A stretch of 64,000 bases of DNA, taken from NCBI RefSeq assembly GCF_014287795.1, contig NZ_JACOON010000002.1, positions 372,001-436,000 on the forward strand, written 5' to 3'. The translations under genes were made by a program, and so were the position numbers. Origin of the DNA: Christensenella tenuis. Lineage in GTDB: Bacteria; Bacillota; Clostridia; Christensenellales; Christensenellaceae. How positions within the stretch are numbered: position 1 is the first letter of the stretch; each line of letters starts with the position of its first letter. The notes below the pieces were generated by a model. It ran no database searches. It was not told the origin of the DNA and was given only the letters and a program-made list of their open reading frames with translations. Positions 1-8,193 of the stretch are shown piece after piece.

Positions 1-1
1 G

Positions 2-835
2 AATATAGCAGGGGAGATCCTTGGGCGTAAGCGTGTACGCCGTTGTTTTGAGATGAGCAAAAGATATTACCGTTACGTGGGCCAAATGGTTGAAGAGCAT
101 GTGCAAAACCTGAATTTTCAAGAAGAGCAGATATTAGGAGTAGGCATCGGAATCCCCGGACTTACGACGCTGGACGGACGGCAAATTTTTTATGGGAAGA
201 CGTTGATGGATTTTTCAGGGTTACGGGTGTCATCTTTTGAAGAGTATATTCCATATCCGTGCATCTTTATCAAAGACGCAAATGCTGCTTGCTTGGCGGA
301 AGCGTGGGCTAATCCGGCAATGAGCGATGTATTCTATATTTCTTTGAGCAATTATGTTGGCGGTTCTGTCCGATTATATGATGTGCCGTATTCGGGAGAA
401 GGCCCGCGAAGTGGAGAAATTGGACATATCCGTATTATACCGAACGGGCTGGAATGTTATTGCGGACAAAAAGGATGCGTAGATCCATACTGCACGGCGC
501 TGCAGCTTTCCGATCAGGCCGACGAGAACTTGGAGAGCTTTTTTGAAAATTTAAATGCCGGAGATCAACGCTGCAAAAAGAAATTTGATGAATATTTGTA
601 TTATCTGTCGCTTGCGGTGACCAATGCGCGCATGTTGTTTGACTGCAAGATCATTTTGGGGGGATATGTTGGACCCTATTTGGAGCCCTATTTGGGGGAT
701 CTGAAAAAACGCTTGGTGAAACTGACGCCATTTGAAGAAAATGCAGAATATATTCAAATATGCAGATGGAGACAAGACCCGATAGCGGCAGGTGCCGCAA
801 TTAGTTTTATTGACGATTTTATACGAAACGTTTAA
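2..835 (+). CDS. ROK-family protein, 5' end outside window
   Basis: C-terminal part of a ROK (repressor/ORF/kinase) protein, either a sugar-responsive repressor or a sugar kinase. The frame is already open at base 2, so the true start and any N-terminal helix-turn-helix lie off the left edge; the ATG at 53 is internal. Visible ROK marks are the GIGIPG phosphate-loop segment, a DANAACLAEAW segment, and a CYCGQKGC zinc motif preceded by SGEIGH. It sits directly upstream of a sugar ABC operon and ends at a strong terminator, so a local regulator is the likeliest role. Kinase activity cannot be excluded, because the N-terminus that would decide it is missing. Confidence 0.85.
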   Translation, partial: NIAGEILGRKRVRRCFEMSKRYYRYVGQMVEEHVQNLNFQEEQILGVGIGIPGLTTLDGRQIFYGKTLMDFSGLRVSSFEEYIPYPCIFIKDANAACLAEAWANPAMSDVFYISLSNYVGGSVRLYDVPYSGEGPRSGEIGHIRIIPNGLECYCGQKGCVDPYCTALQLSDQADENLESFFENLNAGDQRCKKKFDEYLYYLSLAVTNARMLFDCKIILGGYVGPYLEPYLGDLKKRLVKLTPFEENAEYIQICRWRQDPIAAGAAISFIDDFIRNV

Positions 836-861
836 AGGCTTGTTAAAAAGTGTCAAAAGAA

Positions 862-899
862 ACTCCTGAAAAGGGATCAACCTTTCAGGAGTTTTTTTT
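862..899 (+). terminator. Rho-independent terminator after the ROK gene
   Basis: A stem of about 12 bp (ACTCCTGAA paired with TTCAGGAGT, one bulged A) encloses a short loop and is followed by eight T residues. It ends the ROK transcript and separates it from the sugar operon. Confidence 0.9.
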
Positions 900-1021
900 G
901 ATTGAAATTCGAGCGAACTCAATTTTCAAGTGAGTATTCACTTTTTCTTTGGAAAATATTTTTTAAAAATTGTTATGAAAAAGGGATAATTATAAAAAAT
1001 AAAAATATTTTAAAAAATATA

Positions 1022-1049
1022 TTGACACAATGCAGCGAAGAGATATAAT
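1022..1049 (+). promoter_or_regulatory. Sigma-A promoter of the first sugar operon
   Basis: TTGACA at 1022-1027 and TATAAT at 1044-1049 with a 16-bp spacer. It is the only consensus-quality promoter between the ROK terminator and the lipoprotein gene, and implies a 5' untranslated region of about 150 nt. Confidence 0.75.
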
Positions 1050-1158
1050 AGTATATATTGAAATGTATTTTTAAAAATATATTTTGTAAAATACATTCCC
1101 AAATTATCCAAGAAATTATATATGTGGTTCCTGAATAAAATATATTAATAGTTTTAAT

Positions 1159-1182
1159 ATTTTGCATTAAAAAATGCAAAAT
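1159..1182 (+). repeat. Perfect inverted repeat in the operon leader
   Basis: Ten-base arms (ATTTTGCATT and AATGCAAAAT) flank a 4-base AAAA spacer, ending about 10 bases before the AGGAGG ribosome binding site of the lipoprotein gene. It could be an operator or a leader hairpin near the start of translation. Confidence 0.6.
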
Positions 1183-1207
1183 AATAATACACGAGGAGGA
1201 AAATGGA

Positions 1208-2212
1208 ATGAAAAAAATATCTCTCTTGTTGGTTGTGGTGTTGGTACTTGTCTTTTGTTTCGCGGCTACAGCATGCTCATCTACACCGCCAGGACAACAG
1301 CTCGATACGGACAACAGTGAGGAAGATACAAGCGGAGATCAGAAAACGGCGGTAGCCAGCGATCAAAAATATGCGCTGGTATTGCACACGCTGAATTCAT
1401 CGTTTGCGGCTACGATCGGGGAAGGCGCTAAAAAAGCGGGCGAAGATCTTGGAGTCACGGTAGATGTAATGGGCCCGACGGGGAACAGCAGTCTGGATGA
1501 ACAAGTCAGTATGATTGAATCTTGTATAGCGGCAGGATATGATGGCATAGCAACTGTTGTATGGGATGAAGACGGATTTACCGGCACCATAGAAAAAGCT
1601 CATGCTGCGGGCATACCTGTTATCGCGTGCAATCAAGATTCAGACACTTCGGGCGCGGATGCTTTTGTAGGTCAAGCTCTGGAAGAATCGGGATATGTTT
1701 TGGGTAAGTATATGTTCGGAGATGTTATGGGAGGATCTGGAAAGTATATCATTGGCTCTTTAGACCCGGCCCAAACGGCTCTAGTCCTGAGAATAGATGG
1801 TATTAAAAGGGCGCAGGAAGAATTTCCGGATGTCGAATTGGTCGATGTAATTGACTATACGGACGATTTAACACAATCTTATTCGATCATTGAAAATGCA
1901 TATCTGGCAAATCCGGATGTCAAAGCATTCCTTGGTACAGACTTCAATGCCGAAGCAATCGGGACTTTTATTGAAACCAATAATTTGCAAGGAAAATTAT
2001 TTGGAGGCGGCTATGACCTGACAGAAGGCATCATAAAGCACCTGAACGCTGGCACATTGGCTGTAACGATTAATCAGGAACCATTCTATCAGGGATACTA
2101 TCCTATTATTCAGCTCCATATGATGAATACAACGCCTTATAAGGCAATGGATATGATCACAGAAGCAGCCTTGGTAACGCCTGAAAATGTAGGCGACTAT
2201 CCTGTTCAGTAA
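1208..2212 (+). CDS. Sugar ABC transporter substrate-binding lipoprotein
   Basis: Extracytoplasmic solute-binding lipoprotein of the ribose/galactose type (periplasmic-binding-protein type 1 fold), 334 residues. The N-terminus has a Lys-Lys start, a hydrophobic stretch and a lipobox ending ATAC, so Cys23 should be lipidated and anchor the protein outside the membrane. A Ser/Thr/Asp-rich linker precedes the folded domain. The ATG is preceded by a strong GAGGAGG site. It is the first gene of an operon with a permease, an RbsA-type ATPase and a uroporphyrinogen-decarboxylase-fold gene. The ligand is unknown; sugars or related polyols are typical of the family. Confidence 0.92.
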   Translation: MKKISLLLVVVLVLVFCFAATACSSTPPGQQLDTDNSEEDTSGDQKTAVASDQKYALVLHTLNSSFAATIGEGAKKAGEDLGVTVDVMGPTGNSSLDEQVSMIESCIAAGYDGIATVVWDEDGFTGTIEKAHAAGIPVIACNQDSDTSGADAFVGQALEESGYVLGKYMFGDVMGGSGKYIIGSLDPAQTALVLRIDGIKRAQEEFPDVELVDVIDYTDDLTQSYSIIENAYLANPDVKAFLGTDFNAEAIGTFIETNNLQGKLFGGGYDLTEGIIKHLNAGTLAVTINQEPFYQGYYPIIQLHMMNTTPYKAMDMITEAALVTPENVGDYPVQ

Positions 2213-2241
2213 AAAGCAGCTATTTAGCTAATTATAAATCG

Positions 2242-2280
2242 GCTGCCGGGAGGTTGGCGAAACGCCAGCCTGCCGGCAGC
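2242..2280 (+). other. Intercistronic stem-loop after the lipoprotein gene
   Basis: A long GC-rich stem (GCTGCCGG against CCGGCAGC, continuing through AGG/CCT and TGGCG/CGCCA with small bulges) closes on an AAA loop. No T-run follows, and the permease ribosome binding site comes just after. I read it as an mRNA-stability or partial-attenuation element allowing more binding protein than permease. Confidence 0.7.
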
Positions 2281-2301
2281 AAAATAAAAGGAGCATGTGA
2301 T

Positions 2302-3285
2302 ATGTCGAGCAGAGCAAAACAATTATCGAATCTGAAAATTTTTAAATTTCGTGAGTTTGGGATATTAATGGTATTGGTGGTTTTTGTGGTATTGCTGTCG
2401 GTTGCTACCGATACATTTCTGACGTCGACCAATATTATTAACGTAGTGCGGCAGACGGTTGAGATTGGCATTATGGCAATTGGAATGACCTTTGTAATCA
2501 TATGCGCAGAGATCGACTTATCGATTGGATCGATCTACGGATGCGGCGCAATGATTGCGGCTTATATGATTAAAGGAGGAAGCGATCCGTCATTGGCGTT
2601 CCTTGTCGCAATTCTTTTTGGACTAGGCGTCGGCTTCTTGAATGGATTTTTGTCAACAAAAGCGCGTATGCCTGCATTTATCGTGACACTGGGAACCATG
2701 CAACTATTCAGAAGTTTTACATATGGAATATCGGGGGGATATGCAATCAGTTCCTTCCCGGAGGGTGCAACCGACAGTTGGGTATTCAGGATGGGCGACT
2801 ACATCGGCCCCATTCCGGTGCAGGTCATCATCATGGTAATCTTGTTCATTATTGCGCATGTCGTACTCAAAAAGACGAGGTTTGGCTTTAACGTCATTGC
2901 TTCCGGCGGAAATCAACGGGCGGCCCAATTGGGTGGAATCAATACGAATCGTATCAAAACGGCAAGCTTTATGATCTGCGGGGCACTTAGCGCATTTGCG
3001 GGTATGATCAGTATTGCATTTCTGAAATCTGTTCCGACGGGTGCTGGCGAAGGCAGGGAAATGGATGTAATCGCTTCCGTTATTTTAGGCGGAGCCTCGA
3101 TGGCGGGTGGACGCGGTACGATATTAGGCACCCTGATTGGTGCGCTGATTATGAGCGTAGTAAAAAACGGGATGATTTTGATCAGCATTCCGGCTTATTA
3201 CCAGAAAGGATTTATCGGAGTGATTCTGATTCTCGCTGTTTTAATGGATACATTACTGAATAAGCGGGATAAGCGGGGGGAATAA
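2302..3285 (+). CDS. Sugar ABC transporter permease (RbsC-like)
   Basis: Inner component of the ribose-type ABC importer, about 327 residues with roughly eight to ten hydrophobic segments. Family marks are EIDLSIGSIYG in the first third, a GGNQRAAQLGGIN cytoplasmic loop, and VILGGASMAGGRGTILGT near the C-terminus. I chose the ATG at 2302 because AAAGGAG lies eight bases upstream; the longer reading from 2254 begins inside the preceding stem-loop. The next gene starts two bases after its stop, so the two are translationally linked. As the only permease in this operon it probably works as a homodimer. Confidence 0.92.
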   Translation: MSSRAKQLSNLKIFKFREFGILMVLVVFVVLLSVATDTFLTSTNIINVVRQTVEIGIMAIGMTFVIICAEIDLSIGSIYGCGAMIAAYMIKGGSDPSLAFLVAILFGLGVGFLNGFLSTKARMPAFIVTLGTMQLFRSFTYGISGGYAISSFPEGATDSWVFRMGDYIGPIPVQVIIMVILFIIAHVVLKKTRFGFNVIASGGNQRAAQLGGINTNRIKTASFMICGALSAFAGMISIAFLKSVPTGAGEGREMDVIASVILGGASMAGGRGTILGTLIGALIMSVVKNGMILISIPAYYQKGFIGVILILAVLMDTLLNKRDKRGE

Positions 3286-3287
3286 CA

Positions 3288-4787
3288 ATGGCTGATTCTA
3301 TTATTCGCTTTGAGAATATATCCAAGAATTTCGCGGCGACCGCTGCTTTGAGGGATGTGTCGTTTGAAATCGAGAGAGGGGAAGTTCATTGCCTGTGCGG
3401 AGAGAACGGTGCGGGCAAATCGACGCTGATTAATATATGTGGCGGCGTATTCTCCCCGACACATGGGAAAATATTTATTGACGGAAAAGAAACGGAGATA
3501 AACAGCATCACGAAATCTGAGGAAATGGGCTTCTTTATTGTGCATCAGGAAGTTCCGCTTTGTGCAAATATGAGCATCGCGCACAATATATTTCTGGGAT
3601 ATAAGTCGCCTGATATCAGAAAGAGTTTCTTTTTGGATGAGAAATTTATGCGGAATGAGACGCAGAAAATGCTGGACCTTTTCAAACTGCAGCTTAAGCC
3701 GGATCAACTAGTGGAAACTCTGAGCATTGCCGAACAGTCTATTATACAAATTGCAAAAGCAATCTATTTCAAGCCGCGCATCATGATAATGGATGAACCA
3801 ACGGCAGCACTTACAAACGATCAGCGTAAGGTTGTGTTTGATATCATTCATCAACTTAAAACCAATGGTACCACTATAATTTACGTAAGTCACAGACTGG
3901 AAGAAATTATAGAAATTGGGGACTCGATTACAGTACTTCGGGATGGACAGTTCATCTGTACCAAACGTGTATGCGAAGTAACGCAGGATGATTTGGTGAA
4001 GCTAATGGTTGGACGCGAAATCGATATGTACTCTACACATGAAAGCCAGGCTCAGGACGAAGTATTGCTTGAAGTGAAAGAATTGACAAGAAAGGGTGAA
4101 TTCGAAAATATCAGCTTTCAGCTCAAAAAAGGGGAGATTCTTGGAATAGCTGGCTTTATCGGAGCAGGAAGAACAGAGGTGCTGATGTCGCTGTTCGGAG
4201 CAACCAAACCATATCATGGGGAAATACGGATACATGGGGAGCTGATAAAAATAAAAAATGTTGAGACGGCAATTAAAAATAGAATCGCCCTGATTCCTGA
4301 AAGCCGGAGGGACGATGCGATTATTCCAAGCATGTCGATCAAAGACAATGCGCAGCTTGTTACAATCGCTCATATGATGAAGGGGCCTTTTATCGATAAG
4401 AAAAAAACGAATAAATGTATCGAGCAAACCCGAAAGAAGTTTTCGATCAAAGCGAATGATTGTAATTTGCCCATTATGACATTGAGCGGCGGGAATCAGC
4501 AAAAAGTGGTTGCCGCACGATGGATTGATAATGATCCGGAAATATTGCTGTGCGATGAACCGACCCGTGGAATTGATGTAGGGGCAAAGTCGGAAATATA
4601 CGATATTATTCGGGAAGTGAGTAAAGATGGAGTGGGGACGATAGTGGTTTCCTCTGAACTTCCGGAATTAATCAGTCTGTGCGACAGGATTATTGTAATG
4701 CATGAGGGAAAATTAACCGGAGAATTGCACAGGAATGAATTCAGCGAAGAATTGATTATGGGCTATGCAACCAAAACAAATTGCTGA
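3288..4787 (+). CDS. Sugar ABC transporter ATP-binding protein (RbsA-like)
   Basis: Duplicated ATPase of the RbsA/MglA/XylG class, 499 residues, near the usual length. The N-terminal half has a canonical Walker A (GENGAGKST) and Walker B (IMIMDEP) with the degenerate signature LSIAEQ. The C-terminal half has a non-canonical Walker A (GFIGAGRTE), the signature LSGGNQQK and the Walker B segment ILLCDEPTRGIDVGAK. This asymmetry is normal for the family. It should energise uptake through the permease encoded two bases upstream. A uroporphyrinogen-decarboxylase-fold gene follows 48 bases later in the same direction. Confidence 0.95.
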   Translation: MADSIIRFENISKNFAATAALRDVSFEIERGEVHCLCGENGAGKSTLINICGGVFSPTHGKIFIDGKETEINSITKSEEMGFFIVHQEVPLCANMSIAHNIFLGYKSPDIRKSFFLDEKFMRNETQKMLDLFKLQLKPDQLVETLSIAEQSIIQIAKAIYFKPRIMIMDEPTAALTNDQRKVVFDIIHQLKTNGTTIIYVSHRLEEIIEIGDSITVLRDGQFICTKRVCEVTQDDLVKLMVGREIDMYSTHESQAQDEVLLEVKELTRKGEFENISFQLKKGEILGIAGFIGAGRTEVLMSLFGATKPYHGEIRIHGELIKIKNVETAIKNRIALIPESRRDDAIIPSMSIKDNAQLVTIAHMMKGPFIDKKKTNKCIEQTRKKFSIKANDCNLPIMTLSGGNQQKVVAARWIDNDPEILLCDEPTRGIDVGAKSEIYDIIREVSKDGVGTIVVSSELPELISLCDRIIVMHEGKLTGELHRNEFSEELIMGYATKTNC

Positions 4788-4835
4788 GATCTATGCAAGA
4801 TAAACGATTACTGTGAGGATAAAGGAGAAAAAGAG

Positions 4836-5990
4836 ATGACAAAAAAAGAGCGTATCATGAATGTATTTGAACATAAGGATGTGGACTACTTACCCAGCCA
4901 GATTACCTTTTCAGACAGGAAGCGTGATCAGTTATTTGCTGAAACGATGGGGTTTGCCAGCGAATATGAATTGTTCGAATATTTTGAAAATCATATTTAT
5001 TGGACCTATTCAGGGGATGATACGGCTATATTCTACCGGAATGATATTGAGCTGATGAAGCAACTGGAGGAAGAAGGATATACCATCGTCGACGAAGAAG
5101 ACGGTATCATTTTTGATAGATGGGGGGGCGGTCTGGTCGTAGAAGCGGACGGAATATGCTGGATACCGGGAATATTTGAGGGTGATGAAAAAGCGAACAA
5201 AATCCGCAGAAAATACCTCCCCGAAAAATTTATTCGCTTGATGGAAATGCCACTGAAAGAAGGAGTCGCGGCCTATGAAGCTCCCGACCCGCTGGAAGCA
5301 GGCAACTTAAAATGGCTCATTCGCGATAAAGATGGCGTAGAAGGAGATCTTTGTGTGATACCCGCTGGCTATGTAGGGACCTATGAGCGGGCCTACACGT
5401 TATTGGGGTGGGAACAGTATATGACGGAGATTGCTCTGAATCCGGAGTTGGTCAGCCAAATGATGGATAAAATAACGGATCATAAGATTGCCTTAGGTAA
5501 AAAGAAAGCAGAGCTTGGATATAAAATTATCCACCATGGAGATGACCTTGGAACTCAGCTTTCTGGATTTTTTTCGAAAGACATGTTCAGAGAAATCATC
5601 TTGCCGCAGTATAAAAAAATGTTCAAATCATTTAAAGAAAACGGGCAATACATATTTATGCATTCCTGTGGTTGCCTGATGGACTATTTGCCGGATCTGA
5701 TTGATATTGGACTGGATGGACTGGAACCGATACAGCCCTGTAACGATCTAAAACGGCTGAAGGAAGAATTTGGGAAAGAGCTTGTCTTTATGGGCGGAAT
5801 AGATTCCCAAAAGCTACCGTTCTTGACGCCTGGGGAAGTGAAAGAAATGGCGCTGGAGGTGATGACTATATTGGGCAAGGACGGCGGATATATTATCGCT
5901 CCCTCGCAAGAAATCATGTGGGATGTTCCCGATGAAAATGTGGTCGCATTGGTGGATACCATTAAGGAATACAGGGATAAAGTTATGTAG
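4836..5990 (+). CDS. Uroporphyrinogen decarboxylase-family (methyltransferase-like) protein
   Basis: TIM-barrel protein of the URO-D superfamily, 384 residues, with a good AAAGGAG site. The N-terminal TKKERIMNVFEHKDVDYLP segment is typical of the branch that includes MtaA/MtbA corrinoid-dependent methyltransferases rather than haem-pathway HemE. HSCG in the last third matches the His-X-Cys zinc motif of those enzymes, followed by GLDGLEPIQPCND and FMGGID. It is the last gene of a sugar-type ABC operon, suggesting it acts on the imported compound, for example in a methyl-transfer step. No corrinoid protein is encoded nearby, so the reaction is open. Confidence 0.8.
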   Translation: MTKKERIMNVFEHKDVDYLPSQITFSDRKRDQLFAETMGFASEYELFEYFENHIYWTYSGDDTAIFYRNDIELMKQLEEEGYTIVDEEDGIIFDRWGGGLVVEADGICWIPGIFEGDEKANKIRRKYLPEKFIRLMEMPLKEGVAAYEAPDPLEAGNLKWLIRDKDGVEGDLCVIPAGYVGTYERAYTLLGWEQYMTEIALNPELVSQMMDKITDHKIALGKKKAELGYKIIHHGDDLGTQLSGFFSKDMFREIILPQYKKMFKSFKENGQYIFMHSCGCLMDYLPDLIDIGLDGLEPIQPCNDLKRLKEEFGKELVFMGGIDSQKLPFLTPGEVKEMALEVMTILGKDGGYIIAPSQEIMWDVPDENVVALVDTIKEYRDKVM

Positions 5991-6054
5991 CGGGTATGAA
6001 TACGCGCTTGGAAAAGTAAAAAAAGTTGCCGACATAGTAGCATAAGAAAGCAAA

Positions 6055-6091
6055 AGGGCCTGTATTCTGCAATGAAGAGAGTACAGGCCCT
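6055..6091. terminator. Terminator hairpin between convergent genes
   Basis: Ten-base arms (AGGGCCTGTA and TACAGGCCCT) lie between two convergent genes. Read on the minus strand the stem is followed by TTTTGCTTTCTT, so it mainly ends the CoA-transferase transcript; the plus-strand side has no T-run. Confidence 0.7.
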
Positions 6092-6134
6092 GCTGCTACG
6101 TAACAATTAGCCTGCATGTCGTCAGGCACTGTTT

Positions 6135-7658
6135 TTACAGAAACACGTCCGCGTCCATTTCCTTAAGGTCGTCCGCGATAAGCGGGCGGTATTCCATCTG
6201 TGCTAAAATATCGCGCTCAAGGTCCGCGCCGGGCGCGATCTCGCAAAGCATCAGGCCGCCGTCCGTCAGGCGGAACACGCAGCGCTCGGTGATGAACATG
6301 ACCTCCTGTCCAAGCTCTTTTGCCCGCTTGGCGGAAAAGGTCAATTGTTCGATCCCGCGCTTGAATTTTTTGATGCTTCCTTCCCGTATAATACGAAGCT
6401 TCCCGCCGGACACCTCTACCTCCAGCCCTTTGGCGGTAAATGTGCCGATAAAATAAAGTTTGGGCGTAGCCTGCGTGATGCAGATGAACCCGCCGCAGCC
6501 CGCGATGCGGGGGCCGAATTTGCTGACGTTGATGTTGCCTTGCGGGTCCGCTTCCGCCAGCCCGAGAAACGCCTGGTCAAGCCCGCCGCCGTGGTAAAAA
6601 TCAAATAGCTGGTGCTGGAAAATAATTGCTTCCGGATTCAGTGTAGCGCCGAATTCCACACCCGAAAGGGGGGAACCGCCGATTCCGCCCGCCTCCACAG
6701 TAAGAGTGAAATCGGAAATGCCTTTTTCTTCGGCCACCGCCGCGATTCCTTCCGGCATACCGATTCCGAGGTTCACCACACCGCCCTGCTTTAGTTCCTT
6801 CAATGCGCGCAGGGCAATAATGCGCCGGGGCCCGGCGGGAAGCGTGGGCATCGCCCCTTTAGGCGCGCGCTCTTGCCCGGAATATGCGGGGTTATAGTCT
6901 GCCGCGGCAGTCTGCGTGTGGAACTTCATGTCGCTCGTCCGCGCCACGTAATCCACAAGCACACCGGGTACGCGCACTGCATGCGGTGGAATATCGTCCA
7001 CAAGTTCTTCTACTTGTACAATTACCTTGCCTCCAAGCGTATGGCACGCCTGCGCGACGGAAAGCGCATCCGCTACTGCCGCTTCCTTTTCCATGCTGAT
7101 GTTGCCGTTCCTGTCGGCACGTGTGCCGCGTAGAAATGCAAAATCGATTCTGGAAAAAGGTTTATAACGGATATAGTCCTCACCGTCCAAGGTCACGATC
7201 TCATTCAGTTCCTCTGTTGAAATGTTGTTGAGCCGCCCGCCAAAAAAACGGGGATCGACAAATGTCCCAAGCCCAATCTGTGTTACAAGGCCGGGGCGCC
7301 GGGCGCCCACATCGCGCATCAACTGAGCGATTACGCCCTGCGGAAGGTTATACCCCTCGATATCTTCCGAAAAAATCATCTGCTGGAGCTTGGGCATCAG
7401 GTTCAGGTGCCCGGCGATTAGTTTCTTGACCAGCCCCTTGTGTGCGAGGCGGTTCAGCCCGCGCTGTCCGCCGTCGCCCACCGAAGTGACGCTCACAAGC
7501 GAAAGGTTTCTCGGCGCGCCTGTCTTAAGAAAGCGCTGTTCCAATGCGTAACACAATTCGTCTGCCACTGCCGCCATAACGAAGCCGTTCGCAGCAATCA
7601 CCGCCCCGTCGGGAATCAGGGCCGCCGCTTCCCTTGATGTAATTTCTTTAAAACTCAT
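6135..7658 (-). CDS. Acyl-CoA:acetate/propionate CoA-transferase (family I)
   Basis: Single-chain family I CoA-transferase in which both halves of an AtoD/AtoA-type enzyme are fused, about 507 residues, close to propionate CoA-transferase and YdiF. The N-terminal half carries GAVIAANGF. The C-terminal half has VEAGGIGGSPLSG, which corresponds to the segment holding the catalytic glutamate that forms the glutamyl-CoA intermediate. The enzyme would swap CoA between short-chain acids in fermentation. I prefer the ATG at 7658; a TTG at 7679 would add seven residues. It stands alone on the minus strand. Substrate cannot be deduced from sequence. Confidence 0.85.
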   Translation of the reverse strand: MSFKEITSREAAALIPDGAVIAANGFVMAAVADELCYALEQRFLKTGAPRNLSLVSVTSVGDGGQRGLNRLAHKGLVKKLIAGHLNLMPKLQQMIFSEDIEGYNLPQGVIAQLMRDVGARRPGLVTQIGLGTFVDPRFFGGRLNNISTEELNEIVTLDGEDYIRYKPFSRIDFAFLRGTRADRNGNISMEKEAAVADALSVAQACHTLGGKVIVQVEELVDDIPPHAVRVPGVLVDYVARTSDMKFHTQTAAADYNPAYSGQERAPKGAMPTLPAGPRRIIALRALKELKQGGVVNLGIGMPEGIAAVAEEKGISDFTLTVEAGGIGGSPLSGVEFGATLNPEAIIFQHQLFDFYHGGGLDQAFLGLAEADPQGNINVSKFGPRIAGCGGFICITQATPKLYFIGTFTAKGLEVEVSGGKLRIIREGSIKKFKRGIEQLTFSAKRAKELGQEVMFITERCVFRLTDGGLMLCEIAPGADLERDILAQMEYRPLIADDLKEMDADVFL

Positions 7659-7775
7659 ACGCCACCATCCATTCCTCAAAAATAATAATTACCCGTCTAT
7701 TATCCAATAACATGGCGGTATTTTCAAGTGGCGGAATCCAATTTGCACAGCCGGGGAGCACCATACGGATAATCC

Positions 7776-7925
7776 TTATTTCTGGCGGACTTCCGAAGGC
7801 CTGCGGTATTTTTTGCGGTCTTTGCGTTCCAGGAAGATCGCCGAAGCGCTCATCGCGGCAATTGCCGCCAAGACAATGGAAAGAACCGTTAAGACTTCTT
7901 TTGAAAAGATAATTTCCAGCATCAT
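7776..7925 (-). CDS. Small single-pass membrane protein, 49 residues
   Basis: Unrecognised miniprotein. The evidence for it being real is an AAAGGAGG site seven bases before an ATG pair and a clean layout: a short N-terminus, one hydrophobic helix (about residues 9-30, rich in Leu, Ile, Val and Ala), then a very basic tail (ERKDRKKYRR). By the positive-inside rule the tail should be cytoplasmic. It lies between the CoA-transferase gene and the divergent carboxypeptidase gene, with no close partner. Small proteins of this shape often modulate membrane enzymes, but nothing here names a target. Confidence 0.6.
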   Translation of the reverse strand: MMLEIIFSKEVLTVLSIVLAAIAAMSASAIFLERKDRKKYRRPSEVRQK

Positions 7926-8045
7926 GTGTTTCCTCCTTTTTGTTTTCGGATCCGATATCCCCATTGTAAGCGCAGGCCTTTACATCTACGGTTACTGTCC
8001 CCGGGATTTTAATGTAACATTTGTAATATCTAACTGGGAAAGGGA

Positions 8046-8071
8046 AAAGCGCCTTGCCGGGAAGGCGCTTT
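8046..8071. other. Palindromic stem-loop upstream of the carboxypeptidase gene
   Basis: Ten-base perfect arms (AAAGCGCCTT and AAGGCGCTTT) with a 6-base loop, followed on the minus strand by TTTTCCCTTTCC and on the plus strand by CATCTTTATTTCT. It resembles a weak intrinsic terminator in either direction, yet no gene runs into it within the window, so its role is unclear. Confidence 0.5.
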
Positions 8072-8193
8072 CATCTTTATTTCTCCATATAAATATGAAA
8101 AAAGTATGACAAAAGGAGGCGCATAGCTATACAAAAAATATGTTCTGGGGTATAATATAGATCGTTATATAGAGACTCAGAGAGGTTAAGTGA

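Noticed and set aside
8046..8071. Terminator of the small membrane protein gene
   Set aside because: It lies upstream, not downstream, of that minus-strand gene, so it cannot end its transcript.
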